Shown piece by piece: positions 16,732 to 27,045 of a stretch of DNA of 64,000 nt. This DNA comes from Ricordea florida. Taxonomy: Eukaryota; Cnidaria; Anthozoa; Corallimorpharia; Ricordeidae. The DNA is taken from the NCBI GenBank assembly GCA_949710005.1, contig OX453276.1, positions 11,819,199 through 11,883,198 of the forward strand. Direction: 5' to 3'. The notes under the pieces are model-generated. The model worked only from the letters and a program-made list of their open reading frames with translations, did not search any database and was not told where the DNA came from. The translations under genes and the position numbers were made by a program. How positions within the stretch are numbered: the stretch's first letter is position 1; the number at the start of each line of letters is the position of its first letter.

Positions 16732-16945
16732 CTGCTGGAGCATTGTCGAGTAGATAGAAGTCTCCCAACCTTTTTTTTTCGGCAGGTACGCATAAGTCAA
16801 ATTCTTCTTCAACTTCTTCGGAATCCCAGCGAACTTTAGCGATGTTGTTATTGATATGAACCAGTGTGCCAGGATGTAAAACGCTTGATTCAGCTGATCT
16901 TCTGAGCGCGTTTCTTTCGTCCTTTGCAATACGAATACCGTCCAT
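16732..16945 (-). CDS. Host gene L, putative first coding exon
   Basis: Open from ATG 16945 for 71 codons to a CAG/GTAAAC donor at 16731. Contains HPGTLVHINNNIAKVRWDSEEVEEEF, a small beta-rich segment similar in feel to an SH3/Tudor-like fold; not securely identified. Phase 1 at the donor fits exon 2. The reading frame extends upstream without a stop to 17074, so an earlier start is possible. Confidence 0.55.
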
Positions 16946-17455
16946 TTTAAGGAAACTTGTACCAAACGATGCCAAGATACAATAAACGCCAACTGCATCG
17001 CTGTCACTAGAAATCTCCACCGCTTTCTCCGAAACGGCGGAAGTAAAAACGCAAAACGACACTGAATCACGCAAGGATGGTTCCGATCGAACAATTGGTC
17101 TGTTCTTTAGTCACAAAATATTGCGTGAAATGCATATCAGCTGGTAAAAATTATAGGGTTGATTCTCTTACTCTCCTACACTCTTAAGCCGCCTTATATT
17201 ATACAGAAGTGCAATGTAAAAATTACGATCTGAGACAAGCGTTAAAAATACATGCCACTTTTACTGTATTCTGTCGATGAAACTGCGTTGCGTGACAAAA
17301 TATTGTTTGATCTGTGAACGGTTTAACGGTGGGTGAAAGTTTTGATGGAAAATGAAATACTTTGTACCAAACATAGTTATCAAGTGAAGGCCATGGTTTT
17401 TGCGTTTATACTGCTCTGCCGTTCTGAAGGAGGATGGACTACTAGAACGATGGAG

Positions 17456-17999
17456 TTAATAGAGGGGGACATTGGGGGGTACCCAATGCCGCAATACCGT
17501 AAGAAAAAAATGAAAATACCGAAATACCGAGTGCAAAATCTACAAAATACCGATACCGCACTTTTAATCGGCCACGCTTAAAGTTGTATCCACCTAGTGC
17601 GTTCAGTTATCTCTCTTATGTGCATTGTGACAACAAATGTCTAATATGTTACAAACTATCACGACGTCTGTCACGTATTACGGTCTATTACGTATTAACG
17701 ATCACAAACAGTCTTCAAATACCTAAGAAATATTAACTTTTATTGACCTTTAATACATTAACCACTTCCTATGTGATTGTTAAAATGTCATATAGGCTAG
17801 GAAAGCGCACAGTAACAGTACCGCAATACCGCGAAATATGTCTTTTTACCGATTACCGTCAGTCAAAACGACGAAAAACCGCATACCGTAGGGCTACCGC
17901 ATACAGCAATACCGTAGCTTGGGACTTGAATTACCGAAATACCCGCCTGAAAATAAGCCCAATACCGCAATACCGTAAACCCCAATGTCCCCCTCTTAA
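17456..17999. mobile_element. 544-bp MITE with TTAA flanks and ATACCG-rich interior
   Basis: Ends are GAGGGGGACATTGGGG and CCCCAATGTCCCCCTC, each followed outward by TTAA (17456-17459 and 17996-17999), a piggyBac-type target duplication. The interior is made of many degenerate AATACCG/ATACCGC units on one strand. Confidence 0.7.
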
Positions 18000-18286
18000 T
18001 AGTTAAAGAATTGAGTTGTGACTTTCAGTTGTTAAAAATAGGTCCGCAATGCGTACATGTGTGGCTTACTGGACCACTTGACAAGCGCTTGACTCTCGTA
18101 TAACGAAATAAATAAATGAACAAGACGCCTAGTGGCATTTCCGTAGAATACACTGACCTATTAGTCATGGTTACACATGGTCACAATCAGTTGACAAAAA
18201 TTGACCAGTTACAGTAACCTGCCATGGTTAGTCAATGCGACCAGGAGAAGAAATCATTACCAAGAAAGTTACCAGACAGATGAGTT

Positions 18287-18772
18287 TTGTTTTGGTTGAG
18301 ACAAGCGCGCGCGCATATCGACGAGGGACACGCACACAACTCGGAGGTTACACCATTATCAGAGGACAGTAACAGCGATACCACACCGTCGGCAAGCATA
18401 ATTATTAACGCAGCGCAAAGTACCACAGATCCTAACAACACCTCGGGAAATAATGTGGAACAAGTGAAGCATTTGGGATTGAAGATCTACTCCATGAATG
18501 AGAAGAATACCCGAATGAAATCTCATGCAGACTTTTTAAAGACTTGCTTGCAAGAAAATATAATCCCAACGGGATTGACCATTGAGGAAAATGCGGTGTT
18601 TGGCACAAACAATGCCGGAGGAGTTTCACACGAAGTGGAACAGCATTTTACGGCAGTGTTCAATCAAACTCATGGAATGCCTCGTAGATCATTACGAGAG
18701 CCAGCTCGCACAGAATATTTAACAATTATTCGCCGAAGGCGAAGTGATCATCACTTCGCCTTCGGCGAATAA
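18287..18772 (+). CDS. Uncertain ORF fragment, possibly transposon-derived
   Basis: Open for 161 codons; the last 17 are MITE hairpin sequence (18721 onward), so only about 144 codons can be original. The part KIYSMNEKNTRMKSHADFL looks helical and protein-like. Not recognised. The upstream region has no clear promoter or splice acceptor. Confidence 0.2.
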   Translation: MFWLRQARAHIDEGHAHNSEVTPLSEDSNSDTTPSASIIINAAQSTTDPNNTSGNNVEQVKHLGLKIYSMNEKNTRMKSHADFLKTCLQENIIPTGLTIEENAVFGTNNAGGVSHEVEQHFTAVFNQTHGMPRRSLREPARTEYLTIIRRRRSDHHFAFGE

Positions 18773-19022
18773 TTTTTAAGTTATCGGTGTATATTCACCG
18801 AGACGAAGTCGAGGTGAATATTCACCGATAATCACTGAGCCTGAGGCGAATAATTGTTTTCAGGAGCCCATGGGCTCCTGTTGTTTTAGTATAAATACAC
18901 AGGTGATTACTTCAAAAAATGAAAAGAAAAAGCATTGTACAACACGGAGAAAATTATTTCATCAAAAGCGCGCGAACGACTGGCAGCCATTTTGTTCGTC
19001 GAGGTGATTATCGGCTGATAAT
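18721..19022. repeat. Inverted relative of the 15793-16097 MITE pair, truncated by Harbinger
   Basis: Hairpin 18721-18857 (AACAATTATTCGCC ... GGCGAATAATTGTT) with an almost perfect 42 bp inner palindrome at 18728-18770, then AGTATAAATACACAGGTGATTA... from 18889 running to 19022. There it stops at the left end of the Harbinger element, so the right part of this MITE is displaced. Confidence 0.65.
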
Positions 19023-19205
19023 AGGGAGCTTAAGCACGAGACGTTTTTGTCAACACGGACGTCAAATGGCCGAGGAGAACCTGGGTCAAGACCGGCGTCC
19101 GTGACGTGACTTGTTTATGTTAAGCATGTCACGTCGGTGATAGTACGACATCGCTTGTTTGTAGTTTGTTTTTCTTTTGTCGCATTTCTAGATTAAGACT
19201 GAAAT

Positions 19206-19721
19206 ATGAGTTCTTTTAAAAAGGTAAGAGATATGCTTTTCCAAAGCTACGTTCAAGGATTGATTTCAGACGATGAGCTTATTGTTTTGTTGGAAGAGAA
19301 CACGGCTAGAAATCCAGAATTTAATTACGCAAGCTACGATCGTTTTGAATTAGATGACATGGATAATCCGGAATGTAAAGCAAACTTTAGGTTTGAAAAA
19401 CATGATTTGGCAGTGTTAGCTGAGGCTCTGCATCTCCCTGAAAGATTCCGCTGTTCTCAGAGGACTGTGGCTGATCAAATGGAGGGCCTTTGCATGCTTC
19501 TGAAGAGAATGGCGTACCCTTGCAGATTCGCTGACATGATTCCTTTGTTTGGAAGGCCAGTCCCTGAACTAAGTATGATTACCAATACAGTAATCGACTA
19601 CTTATACGATGAGCATGCCCACAGAATCACAGATTGGAACAATACCATCCTGGATCCAGTCCATCCTCAACAATACGCTGATGCTATCCATCATCATGGA
19701 GGTGCTTTACAAAACTGCTTT
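19206..19721 (+). pseudogene. Harbinger transposase (HARBI1-like), N-terminal part
   Basis: 172 codons, open from ATG 19206 to the LTR boundary. Contains the ERFRCSQRTVADQMEGLCMLLKR region, a helix-turn-helix-like segment found before the catalytic DDE domain in HARBI1-type proteins. Reading continues in frame at 24183 once the retrotransposon and one copy of its target duplication are left out. The host element would cut and paste itself; this copy cannot. Confidence 0.8.
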
Positions 19722-19873
19722 TGTAACAATATTGCCGGTGTATTAAGCCGGAGAAAACGACACACAACACCAAGATGGCGGTTTAACATCAACAACACTT
19801 TATTGACGCCAAAACGAGGCTTATAACATAACAAACAAAGAACCAGAAACGAGGCTCATAGAATATTGTCACA
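19722..19873 (-). repeat. 3' LTR of retrotransposon 1
   Basis: 152 bp, identical by eye to the copy at 24026-24177. Confidence 0.95.
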
Positions 19874-19948
19874 TCCTTTAAAGTTCTCAGTGTCTGGTAA
19901 CTAATGTTACGAAGGTAGAACAGGAATAACGATTAAAAATGGTAATAA

Positions 19949-22900
19949 TTAAGTCACGACATAGTCTTGGAATCTAACGGGTTCCTTGATAACACGTCCT
20001 GAGCGAGTGCGCACAGGTGAAGCTTGCTTGGCAGGCTTGGCAGGCTTGATTTCTGGATGGCTTTTCTGGCTGTTCACAACTGGAGTGTTTGGGTTTGGCT
20101 GGGGTCCTGGTAGTGGAACTGGTGCTGGGTCTTTGGTTGTTTCTAGCTGTGTAGGTGCAGGGGGACTCTTAACCAGGTGCTGCCTGTTGCGCCTATAGGT
20201 GGACCCATGTGACTGGATTTCATAGGACCTCTGGTCCAATCGCCTTACCACTTTACCCTTATTCCAATCATGTTTGCCAAGCACGAAAGGCTTCATCCGG
20301 ATAGTGTCACCGACATTCAGTGCTGGATGATCATGCGCCGATCGATTGTAATATTTCTGCTGCCTCTTTTGATTTAACTGGAGTTGTTTCATCTCATAGT
20401 GATCGGGTGGGTTTCTGGGTTTCAGGAGCGATCTTGTAGATGGTAGTAAGCTTCTTGTCCTTCTTCCTAGAAGACGCTGTGCTGGGCTACTGGCGACACC
20501 TTGAGTTGGCGTGTTACGGATGTTGAGTAGAGCCAGGTACTGGTCTTCTCCTGACTTCGATGTCTTGCACAACATTGCTTTGGCAGTTTTCACAGCCGAT
20601 TCAGCCTTTCCGTTCGCTTTACTGTGGTGTGGTGATGTAGTGGTGTGCTCAATGCCACATTTCTTTGTGAAGGACTTGAATTCAGCAGATGTGAATTGAG
20701 GACCATTATTTGTGACCAGCTGCTTGGGGATACCATAACGAGCCATGTGAGACCTCAGCTTTTTTATCACAGTTGACGACTTGGTGTCAGTGAGTCAGTC
20801 TAACTCCCAGAAGTTGGACTTGTAGCAGACGGTGACGAGGTATTCTTTGTCATGATAAGTAAAAAGGTCTGCGCCAATCTTCTCCCATGCTCCTTCCGGG
20901 ATTTCATGAGACATGAGTGTTTCTTTGCATGGAGTTAGTTCATTCTCTCGGCATGTCTCGCAGGTGCGCAGCCATGCTTGTAATTCTTTGTTCATGCCTG
21001 GCCAGTAAACGTGTTCCCTCGCATGACGTAGGCAAGCTTCAATTCCCTGATGTCCGCTGTGGATATCTTTCTTGACTGCTGCTCGCATTCCTTTAGGAAT
21101 CACAAGTCGTTCGCCACGGAATATCAGGCCATCGGTTACTGCAAGTTCATCCCTGACACTGAAGTAAGGGGTAACAAGAGGTGGTAGAGATGACTCGTCT
21201 ACAGGCCAACCTTCTTGTATTACATATTTCAGCTGTTGGAGGGAGATATCTTCATTGGTGTGTCTGCGTATCTCGTCAACCTTCTCTTCAGGCATGATCA
21301 GGTAGGAAAGGGCATTGATGGTCTCAAATTCATCTTGTCCACAGTCAGGGGTTCTTGGTGGGTGAGCTCTGCTAAGCGTGTCAGCTAGATACATCTCTTT
21401 GCCCTTTCGGTATCTAACTTCCACGTCATAAGCCAAGGCACGCATTAACATCCCCTGCAAGCGTTTGGGAGCTCTGTCCAGGGGCTTCTTTGTGATGCTC
21501 TCAAGTGGTTTGTGGTCTGAGTACACTATCACCGGGCGACCAAAGGTGTACTGGTGCCACTTTTCTAGGGCGAAGATGATTGCGAGCATCTCCTTCTCAG
21601 TGGTTGCATATCTGGATTCTGCTTCACTTAGAGCTCGGCTGGCATATGCTAATGGACGGCCATCTTGAAGGAGGGCAGCTCCGAGGCCCTGTCCACTAGC
21701 ATCACATTGGATGGTTAGGTTTTTAGTTGGATTGAAGTAGGCTAGTACAGGTGCTTGTGTCAGCAAGCATTTCATCTTTGCAAAGGCTTCTTCGTGTACT
21801 GCGTCCCACGTCCACGCAGAGGTAGGGCGGGCTAAGTCATAGATGGGACGCATCACATCAGACAAGTTTGGGAGAAATCTGGACAGGTAATTCACAGTTC
21901 CTCTTAATCTTTCCACGGCTGCTTTATCTTGAGGGGGTGACATGCTTTGGATTGCTTCTACCTTAGAGGGGTCTGGCTTGAGGCCGTCATCGGTTAGCAG
22001 ATGCCCCATGAAAGGAATCTCCTTGAGACCAAAGCGGCACTTCTCTTTACTCAAGGTGATACCTTTATCTACACAGCACTTGAGGAAAGTGTTCACATGT
22101 GCATCATGTTCTTCATCTGTTCGACCCCAAATGATTACATCATCTGCGATGCAGCGGGCTCCCTCGAGGCCTTCAAGAGCTTGATGTAGCCTCTTTTGAA
22201 AGATTTCACTACTGACCTTTAAACCAAAAGGGAGACGAAGCCATCGGAATCGCCCAAATGGTGTAGCAAACGTGGTCAACAGACTTGAAGCATGATCGAG
22301 CTCACAGTGGAGGTAGCCAGACTTGAGATCACAGACAGAGAATACTTTTGCAGTGGTAAGCTCTGGAAGTACATCCTCTAGAGTGGGAAGTTTGTAGTGT
22401 TCACGCTTCAGTGCCTCATTCAGGGGTCTTGGGTCTATGCAGATACGGATCCCAGACTTCTTTTCGGCAACAGACATTTGGCTGACCCAGTCAGTAGGTT
22501 CATCCACAGGCACAATGATTCCAGCATCCACTAGACGCTGTAGTTCATCTCTGACAACTTGCTTTCTCGACTCAGGTAGGGTACGAGCACAACGGATTAC
22601 TGGAGTGGAACCTTCAACAGTTGTCAAGCGAACTTTCTTCTCAGGTAGAGTACCAGGTGTATCTTTAAACGCATTAGGAAACTGACTGAAGTACTTATGG
22701 CTATCCTGGGTGACAACATTGACTGCTTTAAACTTGTCATAGTGAACACTTATGAGATTCATCTTCTGTGCAGCAACACTGCTGAGGAGAGGTGTGTTGT
22801 CATTGTCAACAATGACAAAGTCCACTTTGTATTCCTTCTTAGTGGTGGGGTTCTTAACCTTAACTTTACACTTGCCCAAGGCAGACAGAGATGTTTTGTT

Positions 22901-24001
22901 CCACATCTGGAGACGAACTCGCTCAGGGCGAATAGGCAGTTCACCCAAGTAGCGCTTTGGAAGGAGACAAACCGTAGCCCCACAGTCCACTTGCATTTTG
23001 ACAGGCATTTTGTTGATTTCCATCTCGCAGAAGATGAGCTGATTGTTAGGGTTCACTGAATGGACAACTTGATCTTCAGAAACTGTTACGGTGCTTATTG
23101 TCCCAGTGCTACTTTCAGACGAGTCAGAGGAGTAATCTTCAGCAAGAGAGTTGACACTTTGGCGTTTGCATCTTTTTGATGCTTTGAAGTGATTTCTTTC
23201 ACCACAGGCTGCACAGGTTTTTCCCCAGGCGGGACACCTTTCTTTCTTCATCACATGGATTTGGAGGCAGAACAGACACTTCTTCTCTTGGGATTTCTTA
23301 TCATCACACTGGAGAGGTTTCTTGGTTTTAGGAGGATATTTGTCATGGCCAGACTTCTTTTTCTTCTTTGATACAACTTTGATTTTATTAATTTCCTCAC
23401 TTTTCAGGGCCTTCATGTGTAGAGATGCAGCTTCCATTCCTCGACAGATATCAATAGCTTTGTTCAGAGTTAAATCATGGGTAGAAAGCAGTTCCTCGCG
23501 CGTTTTGTCATCTGAGATGCCTAAGCGCAGGCGGTCCATTATTAACAGATCACGCATGCAGTCACAGAAACCACAGGTTTTAGACATGTTTCGCAGGACA
23601 GAAAGATATTCATCAATTGACTCACCAGAAGCTTGATCTCTGCGGTTGAACTGAAAACGTTCGAAGAATTCCTGGGTTTGACCGAGAAAGTGGTGGTCGT
23701 ACTTGGCTAGAATATCTGTCATCTTGTTACGATCTTCACCTTCGGAGAATTTCATGCCGTTGTAGATGCGCATGGCTTCTATACCAATGCTGTGCAGTAA
23801 AATGGCACACTTGTAATCTTCTGGTTGGCCGTTTAATCCCGCGATAATGCAGTAGTTTTCCCAGCGTTGCTTCCATAATTTCCAGTTATCGGCCCGATCG
23901 CCGTCGATCTCTAAAGGCGGCGGAGGTGAGACTTGTGGCCGTCGAAAAGAAGGAGTTGTGGCTTGCGATCCAGAAACGTTATTTTCGCTATCATTTGGCA
24001 T
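19949..24001 (-). pseudogene. Ty3/gypsy gag-pol polyprotein, one nonsense codon
   Basis: One long frame from ATG 24001: gag, Cys-rich zinc region (CLFCLQ...CAACGERNHF), aspartic protease (VDCGATVCLLP), reverse transcriptase (LPFGL; IADDVIIWG), RNase H (IQCDASGQGLGAAL; YSDHKPLE), then the integrase zinc domain (H..H..CETC) and core. A single in-frame TGA at 20795-20797 cuts the integrase core; the same frame then stays open to 19949. The second catalytic Asp of the integrase is replaced by Asn (VTNNGPQF). Despite identical LTRs, the element is therefore doubly defective. Confidence 0.95.
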
Positions 24002-24025
24002 GGTTTTCAGCCACCGCTGCCACCA

Positions 24026-24177
24026 TGTAACAATATTGCCGGTGTATTAAGCCGGAGAAAACGACACACAACACCAAGATGGCGGTTTAACATCAACAAC
24101 ACTTTATTGACGCCAAAACGAGGCTTATAACATAACAAACAAAGAACCAGAAACGAGGCTCATAGAATATTGTCACA
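24026..24177 (-). repeat. 5' LTR of retrotransposon 1
   Basis: 152 bp; the primer-binding site lies directly inside (lower coordinates). Confidence 0.95.
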
Positions 24178-24182
24178 GCTTT

Positions 24183-24248
24183 GGCTTTATAGACGGAACA
24201 GTTCGCCCCATATGCAGACCAGGACAGCAACAGAGAATCATGTACAAT
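24183..24248 (+). pseudogene. Harbinger transposase, continuation up to element B
   Basis: 22 codons in frame with the upstream part. Holds GFIDGTVRPICRPG, the first catalytic Asp of the DDE domain, and RIMYN, then is cut by the terminal inverted repeat of element B. The usual continuation is absent on the other side at 38630. Confidence 0.85.
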
Positions 24249-24504
24249 AGTAGTATAGTCGGGGTCAATCAAATACCACTTGAGCTAGAAGCTGTTTTTT
24301 TAGAAATGAAGCGTTCTTTTTTCTATTTTCCGATTAAAGCGTTGTTTTGGCTTGTTTCCCACTTCCGAAGATTTCCGAAGATGACCCGAAGATGACCCGA
24401 AGATGATCCGAAGATTTTCCGAGCGTTTTCCGAAAATTAATGAGCAATTTCAATTTAGACAAATATGCATACTATAAATCTTCGGAAAAAACGTTGGCGT
24501 GCCA
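24249..24504 (+). repeat. Left terminal inverted repeat of element B
   Basis: Matches the reverse complement of 38386-38629, e.g. GTCGGGGTCAATCAAATACC outside and AACGTTGGCG(T/C)GCCA inside. In between, short tandem units of the form CCGAAGAT(GA/TT) repeat six times here against fewer in the right copy, which explains the 12 bp length difference. A TATAAATC box at 24472-24479 lies about 35-41 nt before the SAP gene. Confidence 0.95.
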
Positions 24505-24512
24505 CCATAAAC

Positions 24513-25115
24513 ATGCTTTCAGTCAAAGAGTTACGCGCTTTGGCAACAAAATACCAGATTCCCGGCAGGTCTAAGATGGTCAAAGCTCAATTGCGTCGTG
24601 CTTTATTGGCACACCCTCGAGCGCGTGTGGACATAGAGCTCGCTGATAGGCGGGCGAATTTCAATCTGTCGTCCCGCGATGTTGCCCTCGTGTGGTTGAG
24701 TGGAGATGCGACACTGAGGGCAGAGCTTTGCGACGGTACCTTCTATGCCGTTGATGATCAACTCCGGAGGGACTTTCAGGAACGCGGGCTGCCACAAAAA
24801 CTCGCAGCTCTTCGCGTTGAAGTTCGTGACGTACATTTAGCTGACGTCAACTTGTATCCAAAGTTTTTCTATTATACAGAGTTCCGGTCCGCAGAGGTAC
24901 GACTGATTTACCGCGAGTGCCAGCTCGCCCACAATCGATGGTTGGAAAATAGGGGCGGCGAATTTCTCCCTCTTTATGAAACAAGACAGTGTTTCTTTGA
25001 ATTGTTGAGCGACGCCCTCGCCAAGTTAGAGCGGCCGGTGGAAGATGTCGAAGAGTTTGGCGCGCCTGAATTCGGAGCAACCATGAATTGGTTGAGCTCG
25101 TTGTGGCTCGACTAA
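24513..25115 (+). CDS. SAP-domain protein of element B (200 aa)
   Basis: 200 aa. N-terminus LSVKELRALATKYQIPGRSKMVKAQLRRALL is a SAP motif (two helices around a loop), a DNA-binding module; the rest is a mixed alpha/beta domain that I do not recognise. It starts 9 bp inside the inverted repeat. PolB at the opposite end also opens with a SAP motif (PTVKELRSLARSYGLSGRSK), so both outward ends of the element encode it. Positionally equivalent to the 71-aa SAP protein of element A, but with a different C-terminal part. A role at the termini in replication or packaging is an inference. Confidence 0.75.
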   Translation: MLSVKELRALATKYQIPGRSKMVKAQLRRALLAHPRARVDIELADRRANFNLSSRDVALVWLSGDATLRAELCDGTFYAVDDQLRRDFQERGLPQKLAALRVEVRDVHLADVNLYPKFFYYTEFRSAEVRLIYRECQLAHNRWLENRGGEFLPLYETRQCFFELLSDALAKLERPVEDVEEFGAPEFGATMNWLSSLWLD

Positions 25116-25178
25116 CCCTACCATCCCCACTTTTTTTCGGTCAGGCAATTAGAGAGTAGCAATTAATAGACCGCAAAA

Positions 25179-25730
25179 ATGGATGTAATGGTCGCTGACA
25201 GCTTGAAAAAAGCAAACTATTCCTCTACTTTCCTCTCGCAGTTAAAACTCTTAGCAACCTCTTTCTTAGAAGACCCTCCAATTTCTCCCCAACCCACACC
25301 AAAAAGCATCGAGGGGTATCTTTCAGCCAGTCCTCGACTTTGCCAGCGTGTGGTTTCGGGTGAGTTTGATCATCTTACATGGAATTTTCCAACTAACAGG
25401 CGAAAAGAGGGGTATAGACCAAGACCAATATCAAAAAGTAAAAGGACCTCGTTGCAAAAATTGTTGATGAAAGAGTTCGGGCTTGATTTATTCGAAAGAA
25501 AATCGATAGTAAACCTTGTGAATCGTATTGAGGCCAACTTGAGTTTTGTCTCAGACTACCGCCGGCTTCCAAAGCTGATATGGTTGTTGAAAGTAATCTT
25601 CGAACTCCGAGAGGACCACGAAAGAGCCGCCAGGTGCGACATTTCACACATTCGACCGACGACGCTTCGAAAATACGATGCTTTATGGATCAAGCTGAAG
25701 TCATCGCTCAACATGGAAATAAAAGCCTAG
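25179..25730 (+). CDS. Element B-specific protein, unknown (183 aa)
   Basis: 183 aa, basic and mostly helical, with a Pro-rich N-terminal linker (PPISPQPTPKS) and a RYRPR-like basic patch (KEGYRPRPISKSKR). No TM, no known catalytic motif. No counterpart is found in element A. The stop is 3 bp from the convergent end of the membrane-hairpin gene, a compact viral-type arrangement. Confidence 0.65.
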   Translation: MDVMVADSLKKANYSSTFLSQLKLLATSFLEDPPISPQPTPKSIEGYLSASPRLCQRVVSGEFDHLTWNFPTNRRKEGYRPRPISKSKRTSLQKLLMKEFGLDLFERKSIVNLVNRIEANLSFVSDYRRLPKLIWLLKVIFELREDHERAARCDISHIRPTTLRKYDALWIKLKSSLNMEIKA

Positions 25731-25732
25731 AT

Positions 25733-26335
25733 TCAAGCGAGTTTTTCGCGCATCTCTGCGACCAGTTCGCTGCGAATCTCGGTCCGCAGCTTTGTCAGAT
25801 CGAGGTTTTCGTTTTTTGTCACAGCTTTTTGTTTAATCTCGCGCTTGAGTGTTTCATATTTTTCAACCTCGGAGAGAATGAGTTGAAATTCCGTAGCGCT
25901 GATTTGGTTATCCTGTAAGGCTTTCGAGACCAGGTCGTTGATGGTACTCAACTTCGTTTCACCAATCGTGACGGTTCGCTCATGCTTGGAGATCTTTAAA
26001 TTTACGGCGATACGTTTACTGACCCGGACCATTGTGGCTGACACGATTCCAAAGATGCCACCAATAGCACCCAGTGGAACCCCAACGACAATCCCAAGGC
26101 CGGTCAAAGAGGCGGCTAGGCCCAAAGCCGAAAGTATAACGCTCAGGCTTCCAGTCGTCAAAGCTACCCCGTTTAGAATTGTCCGAGAGCGGGTATATTT
26201 TTTCCGAACACCCTCGTAATGGGCGATACTGTTTTTTAGGACGGTCTGAATGTCACAAATCTTTTGAAGCCGAAACGAATGCCCCTCATCGTTGGGGGCG
26301 GTGGGAACCTTTGGGTACAAACAATCAGATTCCAT
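25733..26335 (-). CDS. Glycine-rich membrane-hairpin protein, element B (200 aa)
   Basis: 200 aa, homologue of 6304-6900 of element A, same length. Shares the N-terminal (R)LQK.C region, HYE.VRKKY.R, a hydrophobic Gly/Ala core (about 55-105), SKHE.TV, TINDLVSKALQDN.IS and LILSEVEKYE. Paired on the same strand with the minor capsid gene, 4 bp apart, as the homologous pair is in A (5907/6304). Confidence 0.75.
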   Translation of the reverse strand: MESDCLYPKVPTAPNDEGHSFRLQKICDIQTVLKNSIAHYEGVRKKYTRSRTILNGVALTTGSLSVILSALGLAASLTGLGIVVGVPLGAIGGIFGIVSATMVRVSKRIAVNLKISKHERTVTIGETKLSTINDLVSKALQDNQISATEFQLILSEVEKYETLKREIKQKAVTKNENLDLTKLRTEIRSELVAEMREKLA

Positions 26336-26338
26336 GTC

Positions 26339-26893
26339 CTATATACAGAGCTCCAACAAAACTTCTGCCCTGGTCGTCGGTACCGTCCAAACTCGAAAGA
26401 GATTTCTTTTTGTGGGGTCGACGGGGAGATAAAACGGTCGCAAATGCCACACCGAAGGCCCTTGAAGCTTCAAAGGCTCGACCTTCGCCAGTAGATAGGA
26501 GGGTTTGCCCCTTTCATATGACTTGTTTGGGTCCACCAAATCGCAGTAGATTGAAACAGAGGGCGGACCCCATTGTACAGGAACATAAATCAGAACGCGC
26601 GGGACTTCGGATATCCCCAACAAGTCGGCTAGCTTGCTGTCTAGGATTACCTGTACTTTCGAGAAGAAATACACTCCAGTAGCGGTTATCCGAAGTTCAC
26701 AAGTGCCCGCGGCGACATCCTTTCCATGCCCATAGACAATTGCCTGTTGTAGACAGTGGAGGTTGTACTCCCCCTTCGGAATTGAGACCAGAATGTTCCC
26801 TTTCGCTTTCCTGATCGTGGCAAAATCGGCGTTTCCTTCGCGAATGAGGTTCAATTTGTCCCATGAGTTGAGAGCGAAGAAATATATATCCAT
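26339..26893 (-). CDS. Putative minor capsid (penton-like) protein, element B (184 aa)
   Basis: 184 aa, homologous to 8823-9458 of element A. Key features: IPKGEYNLHCLQQAI turn-helix, LADLLGI, CDLVDPNKSYERGKPSYLL and a terminal strand with FYLPVDPT. It lacks the short N-terminal YLDPPL segment seen in both A copies. Beta-rich, soluble. Family assignment by pattern; vertex function is inference. Confidence 0.66.
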   Translation of the reverse strand: MDIYFFALNSWDKLNLIREGNADFATIRKAKGNILVSIPKGEYNLHCLQQAIVYGHGKDVAAGTCELRITATGVYFFSKVQVILDSKLADLLGISEVPRVLIYVPVQWGPPSVSIYCDLVDPNKSYERGKPSYLLAKVEPLKLQGPSVWHLRPFYLPVDPTKRNLFRVWTVPTTRAEVLLELCI

Positions 26894-27033
26894 CGTTTTA
26901 AGTACTGTGAGCGTTATTTCAGGGATCTTTACGGTTCAAGCTGCGACACTCGAGAGCTCACCAACGACCGGAGGGTGAAGTTCGTTTACACCCTCGCTTG
27001 CCGCTATGCTGAGGGACATTTTATTTAACCGCG

Positions 27034-27041
27034 TATATATA
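27034..27041 (+). promoter_or_regulatory. TATATATA box before the 482-aa gene
   Basis: TATATATA only 5-12 nt before the ATG at 27046. Element B genes show TATA-like boxes close to their starts (also TTATATAG before the ATPase), not the TTTAAAGAT of element A. Confidence 0.35.
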
Positions 27042-27045
27042 CATC

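Larger units (their letters stand above)
19722..24177 (-). mobile_element. Ty3/gypsy LTR retrotransposon 1, young
   Basis: 4456 bp, minus orientation. Two LTRs of 152 bp read as identical; 5 bp target duplication GCTTT (19717-19721 and 24178-24182). LTR ends TGTGACAATATT...AATATTGTTACA. A primer-binding site beginning TGGTGGCAGCGG follows the 5' LTR (plus coordinates just below 24026), and a purine stretch precedes the 3' LTR. Inserted inside the Harbinger transposase. Confidence 0.96.
19023..24248 (+). mobile_element. PIF/Harbinger transposon, left half only, split by an LTR element
   Basis: Left terminus reads AGGGAGCTTAAGCACGAG, matching the GGGAGCTTAAGC-type end I associate with cnidarian Harbingers. 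It carries a transposase reading frame interrupted at 19721 by the Ty3 element and resumed at 24183. The element ends abruptly at 24248, where element B starts. Its right half and right terminus are not found in the window. Confidence 0.7.

Noticed and set aside
22437-23636. Plus-strand ORFs inside retrotransposon 1
   Set aside because: Antisense of the gag-pol frame, which has recognisable domains.
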